A DNA stretch of 47,824 nucleotides from Pseudomonadota bacterium (lineage in GTDB: Bacteria > Desulfobacterota > Desulfobulbia > Desulfobulbales > Desulfocapsaceae), in assembly GCA_018820855.1 (NCBI GenBank), contig JAHJNL010000017.1, positions 1 to 47,824 of the forward strand, read 5' to 3'. Position 1 is the first letter of the stretch. Each line of letters starts with the position of its first letter. The position numbers and the translations under genes were made by a program. Under the pieces are notes generated by a model that saw only the letters and a list, made by a program, of their open reading frames with translations, was not told where the DNA came from and made no database searches. Below, one piece after another: positions 33,417-42,804 of this stretch.

Positions 33417-35996
33417 ATGCGTCTGTATAAAGTTTTTCCCGGAAGCGAGAAAAGTAAGGCGATTATAGTAGTTATGCTTGTTGTTATATCTCTTGCTGCG
33501 CTTTTCACCTATGAAGGCATCATGCTCCATAACAGGACAATTGATCAGGTCATTCTTGAAAAGGAAAAATCAATATATTCCACCCTCAAAGACATAACCC
33601 TCTATTCCTTCACTCCGTATGAACAACGGCTTGTTACCCTTCTAAAGATCCATGAAGGGATTCCCAAGGCCTTCATTGATCGGGATCGTAAGACACTCTA
33701 TCGTCTTACTCTTCCTCTTTACGAGGAACTGAAACGTGAAAATAATCATCTGCAGGTAATGCATTTTCATCATCCGGATGGTCGCTCTTTTTTACGCATG
33801 CATAAACCGGGAAAATTTGATGACGATCTCAGGCAAATCAGACCTGCTGTACAGCAGGTCCATCAAACAGGAACTCCTTTAACATGCTATGAAATAGGTA
33901 TTCATGGTGCCTTTTACCGGATTATTCAGCCTGTATTTTATCAAGGCTCTTATGCCGGCGCACTCGAATTGGGATTCAATGTGAATAGCATATTGGAGTC
34001 ACTGCAAAAACAGCTTCCAGGACCTCTGACCACCTTTTTTATGGCGGATAGATGGCAAAAGGTGACCAAGTCTCCGGAGTATGAATCGCTTCCTTTGGGG
34101 AAATATGTCTTAACCAGCTATCATGAAGAATTTTTTAAACAACTGCCTCCAGACCAGGATATTTTGGGCGAAAATCTGCGGGTAACCATTGGTGATAATT
34201 CTTATCTATTGCATGCCTACCCCATTTTTAATGACTTTCAGGGGGAAGCGATTGGTGGTTTCGTTGTGATGCAGGATTTCTCACAGGTACTCCTTGCTAA
34301 AAAGACTTTTATTATTCGATCGATTATCTTTTCCTGTTTTTTGCTGGCAGTGTCGCTGTTCGTCCTTTATCTCAGTTTTGGCAAATTAATCGGCAAGCTT
34401 GAGAGCTCCCGGACAAACCTGATACAAACGGTTGCCAAGCTTGGTATGGAGGTTGATGAACGAAAACAGACAGAAATGCAGCTCAGTAAAAGTAAAAATG
34501 AGTGGGAAAGAACCTTTGATGGTATTGGCGATATCGTCACTATCATGAATAGTCAGTTCCAGATTCTCAAGGCCAACCGGGCGGCTTATAAAATACTCAA
34601 TGCAGAACCAGGCACGCTGATAGGCAAATTCTGTTATGAAGTGTTTAATAACAGATTGTCAGCCTGTGAAGGTTGCCCCGGTATTGATACTATAAATAAC
34701 TGCCAGGTAAGTTCTTCTGAAATTGCGCATCAGAATCTAGGCAAAAACTTTTTGATAACCACATCGCCAGTGCCTGATGAACACGGTGATTTTACCAATG
34801 TTGTTCATATTGCCAAAGATATTACTGAGAAAAAAGAGCTTGAAATCAAATTACGACAAGCTCAGAAAATGGAAGCCATTGGTACGCTGGCAGGTGGTAT
34901 TGCCCATGATTTTAATAATATTCTGACGGCAATTTACGGCTACAGCCAGTTGGCCATGAGGAAAGCAGGGGATAACAAGGGAGTTGTTGATGATCTGAAA
35001 CAGATCCACTGTGCCACTAAAAGAGCAAAGGATCTCGTGGGCCAGATCCTGACTTTCAGCCGTCAGACCGAACAAGTCAAAAGACCTATTCAGATATATC
35101 CCATTGTCAAAGAAGCTCTGAAACTACTGCGCTCGTCAATCCCCAGTACAATTGAACTGAAGCAGAATATTAATAGTAAAGGGATTGTTTTGGCCGATCC
35201 GACCCAGATTCATCAGATTGTCATGAATCTGGCCACAAATGCCTACCATGCCATGATGGAACCAGGCGGTATCCTGGGGATTGCATTGCAGGAGATTACT
35301 GTTGATGACAAGAGTTTGATTTCTGAATTAAATATTAAGCTAGGGAAATATATCTGTCTTGAAGTAAGTGATACCGGCTGTGGTATGGATAAGGAAACAA
35401 AGGAGAAAATTTTTGAGCCCTATTTCACCACAAAAGAGCTTGGCAAGGGGACCGGACTGGGCCTGGCCGTTGTCCATGGCATCGTTACCGGGTGTAATGG
35501 CTATATCAATGTTTACAGCGAACCGGGCCAGGGGACGGCTTTTCATGTATATCTGCCGATGCTTGAAGAGGGCTTGGCTGACGGATTGATCCAACTGGAT
35601 GAAGAACCTGTCCGCGGTGGCAAGGAACGAATTATGTTTATTGATGATGAGGCGATCATTGTCAATCTTGCCTCTGAAGTTCTCAGGACATACGGCTATA
35701 AAACAACAAATTTCACGAATGCTGTGCATGCGATACAGGATTTTGAAAAGCATCCGGACGCGTACAATCTTGTCATCACCGATATGTCCATGCCCAATTT
35801 AGATGGCTTGCAGCTTACCAGGAAAATCAAAGAAATTCGTCAGGATATATCAGTAATTCTCTGCAGCGGTTACAGCGAAACTATCTACAAAGAAAAGGCC
35901 CTGGCTCTTGGTGTCAGCAGGTATGTCACGAAACCGTTGATGATGGATAACCTGGCAAGGGTTGTGAGAGAATTGCTGGATCAGGAGAAATCCTGA
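33417..35996 (+). CDS. Membrane hybrid histidine kinase: Cache-like sensor, PAS, HisKA, HATPase, REC
   Basis: An 859-residue sensor. TM1 about 17-35, a large periplasmic region of the double-Cache-like type (about 40-300), TM2 about 304-325, a PAS domain (about 365-480) holding a Cys cluster (C-Y-E-V then CEGCPG then NC) that might bind a metal or sense redox, the HisKA box GGIAHDFNN with His near 496, HATPase (ATNAYHAM, DTGCGMD, GTGLGLAVVHGI), and a receiver at the end (IDDEA, ITDMSMPNLDG, Asp near 788). The ATG lacks a good Shine-Dalgarno sequence. A 15-codon frame (ATG at 33383) ends inside the start region and could couple translation. No cognate regulator is adjacent. Confidence 0.88.
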   Translation: MRLYKVFPGSEKSKAIIVVMLVVISLAALFTYEGIMLHNRTIDQVILEKEKSIYSTLKDITLYSFTPYEQRLVTLLKIHEGIPKAFIDRDRKTLYRLTLPLYEELKRENNHLQVMHFHHPDGRSFLRMHKPGKFDDDLRQIRPAVQQVHQTGTPLTCYEIGIHGAFYRIIQPVFYQGSYAGALELGFNVNSILESLQKQLPGPLTTFFMADRWQKVTKSPEYESLPLGKYVLTSYHEEFFKQLPPDQDILGENLRVTIGDNSYLLHAYPIFNDFQGEAIGGFVVMQDFSQVLLAKKTFIIRSIIFSCFLLAVSLFVLYLSFGKLIGKLESSRTNLIQTVAKLGMEVDERKQTEMQLSKSKNEWERTFDGIGDIVTIMNSQFQILKANRAAYKILNAEPGTLIGKFCYEVFNNRLSACEGCPGIDTINNCQVSSSEIAHQNLGKNFLITTSPVPDEHGDFTNVVHIAKDITEKKELEIKLRQAQKMEAIGTLAGGIAHDFNNILTAIYGYSQLAMRKAGDNKGVVDDLKQIHCATKRAKDLVGQILTFSRQTEQVKRPIQIYPIVKEALKLLRSSIPSTIELKQNINSKGIVLADPTQIHQIVMNLATNAYHAMMEPGGILGIALQEITVDDKSLISELNIKLGKYICLEVSDTGCGMDKETKEKIFEPYFTTKELGKGTGLGLAVVHGIVTGCNGYINVYSEPGQGTAFHVYLPMLEEGLADGLIQLDEEPVRGGKERIMFIDDEAIIVNLASEVLRTYGYKTTNFTNAVHAIQDFEKHPDAYNLVITDMSMPNLDGLQLTRKIKEIRQDISVILCSGYSETIYKEKALALGVSRYVTKPLMMDNLARVVRELLDQEKS

Positions 35997-36050
35997 AAAA
36001 AAATGCCCGTCTGTGAGTTGCGCCAGGTGATAAATAGCTAGAACCTGGGC

Positions 36051-37931
36051 CTAGTATTTGCCACCGTAAGCAAAGGGATTATAGCTATCCAACACCATGA
36101 TAATCCAAGCTGTTGAGCAGGTGCTGGGAATTGGATTGGCATACCAGCCAAATGGAATCAGATACCGTTTGCTCGCGTACATATAGGGGCTGGTTTGCCT
36201 CGGGGGCAGCAATTGGAGAAAATTCGGCGGCTGGCCAGGGAAACCGGCGGTTGCATAGATATCGATGCGCATTTTTTCTATTGCTGCCAGCATCGATTGT
36301 TCGTCCAGCTTGAGTTGTTCCAGAAAGTGTCTGGCCTTCCCGTAATATGAGGATTCAGAGGGAATTGTTTGATAATAGCTGATCATGCTGCGCAGCATGG
36401 TGATTGCGCCTGCGGTCCATTCTGTGGAGAGAATACCCTGCCGGTAGTTACCGCTCCCATCGATGCCGTTACCATCCTGATCCGAAAAGCCGACACCCCA
36501 TAGCGTTCTGCCGATACCGTACCCTCCCCATTGCTTCACCTGCTGCCAGTTTTGATAGGCGGCGCCGAAGCCGAACCATGCATCGATTTGCTGCGGCCCG
36601 AGGGCGGAAACTCCCCAGGTGTTGACATCCACCGCTTTCGGCAGCAGGCTTGGTAGCCATTTACCTGTGCTGTTCGGGTCATCGGCACGACCCCCCTGGA
36701 CAAACTCGCCATCATGCCAGGCCAACTCTCTGAAAAAGGTGAGAAGGCCTGAGGTTGTGCGATGTTGGCCGATCATGCCGCCGTTGATCATCGCATTGAT
36801 CAGTTGCAGTGCCTCGTTGGTTTTTGCCGTATCCTTTGCATTTAAATTTTTCTCATGCGTTATTGTCGCCTGGAGCGTGGCGTGCAGTATTTTAAGACCA
36901 GCATACAAGGAAAAATTATTTTCAACCGAAACTGCGTAGGGATCGACTAACTGGTCCCCCTGATTGGCTACCGTACCGGTGGGAGCATAGTATAGAGCAC
37001 CTGATGGTGATTGCATTGCCGCAAAGGTCGGCAATATATCCAGAGCGTTTTGTACGGCAAGATCTTGCAACGGTACAAAGGCTGATTTCTGGCCGATAAC
37101 ATAATGAATGTAGGCAGCTTGCAGTGGTCCCAATAAGAATGCCCAGGCATTTTCGCCGGTAATCGGCTTCCAATCGCTCCATGTAACCATGCCGGGTTGG
37201 TATGCGGGGTTCTGCGTTGGCAAGTTACTGGTTTTGATCTGGTCGGCATACTGGGTTCCCATGAAGGGATCAGGCGACAGCCAATTTCTTGGCAGCATGC
37301 GAAAAGCGTAGGCCTGTTTGGGTTCGGTGATGACTTGATGATTGTAGAGAAAGACCTTGTTGACAGTTATGGCGCGATTCTCACTTAAAATGGACTGGCT
37401 GGAATTACCGTTATAACCTGCTCTTAACAGAGAGTTTTGATTCCGGACCAGAGCGTAAGCATCCTGGTTGTTCGGCAGGGGAAAACGATTGAGAACATGA
37501 CCCAGCATGACGGCAATTTGCCAGGTTGCAGCATCGTAGATGTTGGTGCCGTTATGAGTGTTGATACGTTCGGTCTGAAGATCGCCGGGAATCGATTTTT
37601 GCGGTGTCAGCGAGTAGGTTTGCGGATCGTAAACATCAGTAACTATGCAGGTGTTCCCGGGCAATCGGCAGACATATTCACCCCAGTATTCCGGACTGTC
37701 TGTGAAACTGAGTGGCAGGAAACGACCCTTGAGTTTTCCGGCTGTGGCCATATAAAGAATGCCGTCTGCCGTGTCCCGGTTGCTGACAAGAAATCGATAG
37801 CTGGACTCCAACTCAGAGTGGGAAGATTGAGCATGCCCCAAGGGTATCACCACCAGCATGTGCAGGAGGAAGATGGTGATGCCGATCATTTTGATGCGGT
37901 CTTTAATTATCAGCAGACGATGAGGGGACAT
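36051..37931 (-). CDS. Secreted protein of unknown family, (alpha/alpha)-toroid-like
   Basis: A 626-residue exported protein I do not recognise. The ATG at 37931 is preferred for a GAGG about ten bases upstream; a later Met at 37889 begins the hydrophobic signal directly (IFLLHMLVV, cleavage near G-H-A-Q). The mature part is rich in Trp, Tyr and Asn with repeated helical segments (AWAFLLGPLQAAYIHY, NNFSLYAGLKILHATL, TEWTAGAITMLRSMI), which suggests an alpha/alpha-barrel like those of glycoside-processing or polysaccharide-related proteins. No catalytic signature is certain. Two Cys (CRLPGNTC) lie near the N-terminus. It stands alone on the minus strand, convergent with the hybrid kinase, so context gives no further clue. 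Confidence 0.6.
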   Translation of the reverse strand: MSPHRLLIIKDRIKMIGITIFLLHMLVVIPLGHAQSSHSELESSYRFLVSNRDTADGILYMATAGKLKGRFLPLSFTDSPEYWGEYVCRLPGNTCIVTDVYDPQTYSLTPQKSIPGDLQTERINTHNGTNIYDAATWQIAVMLGHVLNRFPLPNNQDAYALVRNQNSLLRAGYNGNSSQSILSENRAITVNKVFLYNHQVITEPKQAYAFRMLPRNWLSPDPFMGTQYADQIKTSNLPTQNPAYQPGMVTWSDWKPITGENAWAFLLGPLQAAYIHYVIGQKSAFVPLQDLAVQNALDILPTFAAMQSPSGALYYAPTGTVANQGDQLVDPYAVSVENNFSLYAGLKILHATLQATITHEKNLNAKDTAKTNEALQLINAMINGGMIGQHRTTSGLLTFFRELAWHDGEFVQGGRADDPNSTGKWLPSLLPKAVDVNTWGVSALGPQQIDAWFGFGAAYQNWQQVKQWGGYGIGRTLWGVGFSDQDGNGIDGSGNYRQGILSTEWTAGAITMLRSMISYYQTIPSESSYYGKARHFLEQLKLDEQSMLAAIEKMRIDIYATAGFPGQPPNFLQLLPPRQTSPYMYASKRYLIPFGWYANPIPSTCSTAWIIMVLDSYNPFAYGGKY

Positions 37932-38502
37932 AGGGGAATTACCTCTTCCTGGCCTAGTATAGCCAATGACGCCAACGCTTTTTGCCATAGTCAAATTTCA
38001 AAAGAAAATCCTGCTTATGGGTACCTTGAAAATTAGAATTTTCGTTCAAAACCGAGGCATAAGAAAAACTTTACAACAGGTGTGTAATTGATATTCCGAG
38101 GATAAAATTTTTCCCATAACGAATAGTTTGGGCGAACAGGCAATTTTGCAAGGTGGCCTTATGACATCTATGGATAATGTACCAGGTGCAGCCTGGAATA
38201 TAATGTCTGTTTGCTCGTGGCATAGAAGAAAACTCTTGGGGGCCCCTTTTGTATAGATTGAAAAAATGGGATTCTGAAGGCTGTAACCACTTCATTTTAA
38301 TGGGTATGTAGTTTAAAATCGGCATGTTGAGCATGTTGTTCAGATGCCACCATGTGTCGCTTGGCAAGAAAAAAAGTTGCAACCATCCCAAAAAGAAGGC
38401 AGCCTTATTAATATATCTTTTGTTTCGACGAAAAGGGCACGGGACCTGGCTTTACAAGCTGAGCTTTTCGCCTTCAAATTTTGGTAACAGGAACCACCCG
38501 AA
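37932..38502. other. Intergenic region with a transposase remnant
   Basis: About 570 bases between two divergent genes. Apart from the transposase fragment at 38110-38223 it holds no recognised gene. Promoters of both flanking genes should be here. Confidence 0.4.
38110..38223 (-). pseudogene. N-terminal remnant of a REP-associated tyrosine transposase (RAYT/IS200-like)
   Basis: Starting at an ATG (38223) the minus strand reads MPRANRHYIPGCTW and then HRCHK, the characteristic opening of Y1 (HUH) REP-associated transposases. Similarity ends after about 22 residues. The catalytic Tyr region is missing, so the gene is broken. Confidence 0.6.
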
Positions 38503-40359
38503 GTGACCCATTGTGTTAAAACAGCAGCTTTCCGGATCGCTCTATTGCTTTGTATCATCTGGGTAAGCTCAAATTCAGCATTGGCGGAGTCATTCGCACC
38601 CGTAGAACTGAGAGCAGACGTTCACTCCATACGCTTGGGAGAAAAAGAGGTACAGTATCTTATTGCCGACCAGAACCACACTGATATTCAAGATATTCTG
38701 CAGGAAAAAACAGAGAAGCTGTGGCAATCCGCACACAGCAGTCCTCTCTTTCTTGGCAATAGCGTCTCCAGCGTGTGGGTGCGATTCGGGCTTGTCTCAT
38801 CTGCTGAAATACCATCAAACTGGATATTGGAAACCACCTGGCCTTTTTTCGACCAGATAGAACTGTATCGTTTCGATAAAAAAAGCGGCAGGATTGTACG
38901 CTCGCAGTCCAAAGAAAATCAGGCGGCTTACTCTCCGCTTGCCACACATCTTCCCTTCGCCTTCGCCCTGCCAACATATCCTTATATGGATCAGGTAGTA
39001 TACCTTAAGCTCCATAGCAGTGCCAAGATGCTTTTGCCGCTTAAGATTATGCAAGAAAGCACCTTTGAGAAGGAATCGCTCTACCGCCATATTCTCCTGG
39101 GCTTGTTTTTCGGTACTCTTCTTGCCATGTGCTGCTATAACACCTCTTTATTTTTTTTTACAAGGGATGACAGTTACGCCTTTTATGTGGTCTATGTCAT
39201 TTCAATCATACTCTACACCCTTGGCATGACAGGTGTGGGACAAACCTATCTATGGCCTGGAAACAGTTGGATGCTCAGCCATGCTTATGGTGTTTTTTCT
39301 TCTTTTTCTTTTCTTACTGCTGCCCTGTTCATTCGCAGATTTCTTGCTCTTGCTACCTATGGCGGCTGGCCGTTGCGTCTCAGCAATCTGATTATCGTTT
39401 ATTGGAGCGTGATGATTGCCTTCTACCTTGTGTCAAATCATCACTGGCTCATTAGCTCTGAAGATTATGGTGCAGTTATAAGTTGTTTTGTCGTTCTTGT
39501 TACCATTATTTTTTGTTGGTACAAGGGGAGCATTGCCGCGAAATATCTCACCATTGCCTGGACCTTGCTGATCCTCTCAACATTCATGCTGATGATGGGC
39601 TTGACAGGAGTAGTTCCCTACTCACCCATGGCACAGAACAGTCAGAACATCGGCATTGTCGTTGAGGTCATTTTGTTGTCCCTAACGCTGGCTGAACGGA
39701 TCAATCGCACGCGACAGGAGAAAGAAGAAGCTCAGGCAAAGATATTGGACATGGAGCGTCAGGCTAAAGTGGAGCTGGAAAAAAGGGTCGTGTTGCGAAC
39801 TGTTGAGCTGCGCCAGGCGCTGGAGGCACTCGAGACGGCTAATAAAGAGCTTGGTACCTTAAGTTTGACGGATGAACTGACACAACTAGCTAATCGGCGC
39901 CATTTTAATGTTATTCTTGAGCGGGAGTGTAAACGTGCCATACGATACCATCAGCCGTTGTCACTTATACTTGCTGATATAGACCATTTTAAGAAGATTA
40001 ATGACAAATTTGGTCATCAGGTTGGTGATGAATGTCTCCAACATGTTGCCAAAATATTGAGTTCCCGGGCCGGTAGGGCGGAAGATCTCGTCGCTCGTTA
40101 TGGAGGGGAGGAGTTTGTAGTCATTCTGCCAGGTGCATCAACTGATATCGCAGCCGCTACTGCTGAACGGATGAGGAATGAAGTTCAGTCTACACCATAT
40201 CCTGTTGATGATGATCATCTCAGAATTACCCTGAGCTTTGGAGTGGCTGGGCTATCTTCGGAGATGGGTGAACAGGCCAAAGACCTACTCAACAAGGCCG
40301 ATCAAGCATTGTATCGTGCTAAAGATAAAGGAAGAAACAGGGTTGAAGTTTTATTGTAA
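38503..40359 (+). CDS. 7TMR-DISM membrane diguanylate cyclase
   Basis: A 618-residue membrane protein starting at GTG, with AGGA nine bases upstream. Signal peptide to about 28 (N-S-A-L-A), a periplasmic 7TMR-DISMED2-type jelly-roll (about 35-165, with WVRFGL and ETTWPFFDQIELY), seven transmembrane segments (about 190-400), a coiled linker (about 400-455), and a GGDEF domain. The active motif is GGEEF near 533, with R-A-E-D five residues before it, the inhibitory I-site. It should sense a carbohydrate-like or small external ligand and make c-di-GMP. It ends ~55 bases from the convergent STAND gene. Confidence 0.93.
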   Translation: MTHCVKTAAFRIALLLCIIWVSSNSALAESFAPVELRADVHSIRLGEKEVQYLIADQNHTDIQDILQEKTEKLWQSAHSSPLFLGNSVSSVWVRFGLVSSAEIPSNWILETTWPFFDQIELYRFDKKSGRIVRSQSKENQAAYSPLATHLPFAFALPTYPYMDQVVYLKLHSSAKMLLPLKIMQESTFEKESLYRHILLGLFFGTLLAMCCYNTSLFFFTRDDSYAFYVVYVISIILYTLGMTGVGQTYLWPGNSWMLSHAYGVFSSFSFLTAALFIRRFLALATYGGWPLRLSNLIIVYWSVMIAFYLVSNHHWLISSEDYGAVISCFVVLVTIIFCWYKGSIAAKYLTIAWTLLILSTFMLMMGLTGVVPYSPMAQNSQNIGIVVEVILLSLTLAERINRTRQEKEEAQAKILDMERQAKVELEKRVVLRTVELRQALEALETANKELGTLSLTDELTQLANRRHFNVILERECKRAIRYHQPLSLILADIDHFKKINDKFGHQVGDECLQHVAKILSSRAGRAEDLVARYGGEEFVVILPGASTDIAAATAERMRNEVQSTPYPVDDDHLRITLSFGVAGLSSEMGEQAKDLLNKADQALYRAKDKGRNRVEVLL

Positions 40360-40414
40360 GATTTTAAAAAGGGGGACTAATGGAGAGGATGGGCCATTTT
40401 ATTTATTATTTTTA

Positions 40415-42430
40415 TTATGATAACAATGTGTTGTCTTTGTCAGGCCCCGTATTCCCTTGTGATGGAGCAAATGTTGTACGAATCTTCTCCATAGCTTGTG
40501 GGTATAATTTACGCTCGCGCAATACTTTCCGCACCAACGGTGATGAGATGACGAAACTATCATTGTAATATTCCACGATACCAAGGTCTTGTGCGAGACC
40601 GATGAACGAACGAGGATATTCTGTGTCCTGGATCAATTGATTGCGGAATAACTGCCGCATCAGGTGCCTTTCATCTTCCTCGCCAAAAGGCACCGGTGAT
40701 TCGGCGATAACACTGAGGATTATATAGATCCACCAGGGTTCATCGGAGGTGGCGAGCCTATTCCATTCTTCACTATAGAGGGTATTATCACGCTCGAGAC
40801 GATCAAACAATCGGTGGTATAGGGCCTTCAAGTCTGGCACGAGAACCAGGGAACGAATGAATGGATCCATGTGTTTGAAAAAGCCGAACACGCGAATTTC
40901 GTTCAACAAGAGTTGTAGATATAGGGGCGGTTGTCCATTAGACGCAGCTGCCAGTGCTTCGAGGTGTCTGTGATCGATGCTTTTCAAATAGTGATCAAAG
41001 TAGCGTTTCACTATGCGTCGACCAGTCTCAGCAGTGATAGGGGAGAGAGTGAAACATTGCCATTCGGCTCGTTCCAATAGTGCGAGTGCCCTGAAAGGTT
41101 CACAAGTAGCCACCAGACGAATGGATGCCGGCAGGGGATTGGGAAGCCATGGGAAAAGTGGCCTGCCAATCGTATTTTTTTGAAGCAGATCGCAAATATT
41201 GTCGATCAACAGGACGATAACAGTATTTCGGGCTGCGGTGGTTAACCATGCAGCGAATTGCCCGGTCACTTCGACATCGGAGACTGGTGGCTCCGGAAGG
41301 CCATCAACTATGGTTTTTAGTTGCGCCATGATCTGGCGTAATGTCGTCGCGAGATGCTCAGACCGACCGAAATTGATTATAGCGCTTTTGGCGTGAGGGC
41401 GCGGATTGGAGCGCAGCAAATTGGCGTAGCCGGCAATGAGGGACGACTTGCCCGCTCCGTACTCTCCCACTATCAAGAGAGGTTTGCCTCCCGTATCGAG
41501 ATATCGGTCGATGCACGCAATATTCTCCGGGTCGAAGACGTAACTATTAAGATGCTCTGAGTGGTGATACCGTTGCAACATACCGTCAAGGTCTTTGTCA
41601 GGCTGAGATAGGCCGAAGTGCTTCAGGTCCTCGTTGAGAATCGAGCTGAATTCTTCATAAAAAATGTCAGACAGTTCCGATGGTTCCATGTAGTCATCGA
41701 TTCTGAAACCGGCAGATTCGATGCGTGCTTTCAAGGCCTCAATGTTTGCACCATCAATGTCATTGCCGCCTGAATCGGCCAGTTTGTCTTCGAAATAGTT
41801 TTCACGGGAATAGAGGAACACCCGTTTGGGAGTCCCAGGCTCATTCAGCACGCCATGGGTGATCTCCAGGTCTAGAATGCTATGGCCAACATACCTATCG
41901 AGCCAAGGGTGATCGGCTAGGTCGGCCTCGCAAAAACTTTCGAGAACAGTACCGTAACGGTTCCCAATCAATCCCAAGAAGTAGGGCCGACAGTTATCGA
42001 TCCGGGACAGGCATAGTCCCGCAAGATCTCGGTTGTCGACGTCTATTTGTGGTAGGCCCCAGCGGAGATCCACGGGAATAATACTAACTCCCTCACTGCG
42101 AAAGTGTTGGTTGAGGCGTGGAAACACGTTACGAATCAGGATATCCCGTTCTGCCTGCATATCTTCAAACGTAGAGGCGATGAAGACTCGAACCACCCTG
42201 TCTTGAATGGTTGCTTTTCCGGACACATTGAGGGGTTGTGGTGCTGGTTTTCTGGTCGCTTTTTCAAGCCTCGACCACGCCATTATACCGACGTAGAATA
42301 AAAGGCAGGCAGGCACTACAATGAGCGCACTACCCAGGATGAGGAACAGCAGTATAACCAGCAGCACGCATCGAAATATTCCAAGCGGCTCTATCCAGCT
42401 GTTTTCGTTGCCGTTATTCGTCTGAACCAA
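40415..42430 (-). CDS. Membrane-anchored DUF4062/STAND NTPase
   Basis: A 671-residue protein starting at TTG (AGAGG six bases upstream; no ATG until past the membrane part). Two hydrophobic segments (about 17-51) anchor it. A DUF4062 domain follows (RVFIASTFEDMQAERDIL, then VSIIPVDLRWGL, about 80-200). Then comes a NACHT-like P-loop NTPase: Walker A GEYGAGKSS near 322, Walker B VLLIDN near 403, then arginine-rich helices. The order DUF4062-NACHT resembles animal TEP1/NWD1-type proteins and bacterial STAND defence proteins. No C-terminal repeat sensor (WD, TPR) is visible. A role in phage defence or signalling is inferred from family only. Confidence 0.75.
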   Translation of the reverse strand: MVQTNNGNENSWIEPLGIFRCVLLVILLFLILGSALIVVPACLLFYVGIMAWSRLEKATRKPAPQPLNVSGKATIQDRVVRVFIASTFEDMQAERDILIRNVFPRLNQHFRSEGVSIIPVDLRWGLPQIDVDNRDLAGLCLSRIDNCRPYFLGLIGNRYGTVLESFCEADLADHPWLDRYVGHSILDLEITHGVLNEPGTPKRVFLYSRENYFEDKLADSGGNDIDGANIEALKARIESAGFRIDDYMEPSELSDIFYEEFSSILNEDLKHFGLSQPDKDLDGMLQRYHHSEHLNSYVFDPENIACIDRYLDTGGKPLLIVGEYGAGKSSLIAGYANLLRSNPRPHAKSAIINFGRSEHLATTLRQIMAQLKTIVDGLPEPPVSDVEVTGQFAAWLTTAARNTVIVLLIDNICDLLQKNTIGRPLFPWLPNPLPASIRLVATCEPFRALALLERAEWQCFTLSPITAETGRRIVKRYFDHYLKSIDHRHLEALAAASNGQPPLYLQLLLNEIRVFGFFKHMDPFIRSLVLVPDLKALYHRLFDRLERDNTLYSEEWNRLATSDEPWWIYIILSVIAESPVPFGEEDERHLMRQLFRNQLIQDTEYPRSFIGLAQDLGIVEYYNDSFVISSPLVRKVLRERKLYPQAMEKIRTTFAPSQGNTGPDKDNTLLS

Positions 42431-42804
42431 CTGTAACCTCTTACAGTGCGCGAATTTTTTTTAATTACATTGTATCTGAACTTTCCAAATTGATTGAACT
42501 TGTTAATAGCTCGTTGTTTTTAACTTTAAAAATAGAACTGATTTACAATATTCTTATGACTGCATCGAGGGTTTCATTCATAAGAGAAGAGATTGCATCT
42601 CCAATCGCCATTCTTGTATATTTTGCCAGGTGTCCTACTGTCCGGACAGCAGTGGCGTGACACCGGTCTTTCCAAAATGTACCTTGCTGCTTTTCGTATG
42701 CATTGAACTCCTGGGCCGTTCGTCCTGCTATTAACTAGAGGCTTTTTGAAATCATTTCCTCGCAGCTATCAACGACCCTACGTTGTTCCCGCTTTCTTTA
42801 CTAT
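42431..42804. other. Intergenic region with a nested palindrome
   Basis: About 370 bases, AT-rich. A 12-base perfect palindrome CTGTCCGGACAG (42638-42649) lies inside GGTGTC/GACACC arms (42630-42664), forming a long hairpin after the 3' end of the LysE gene. There is no T-run. No gene is recognised. Confidence 0.45.
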
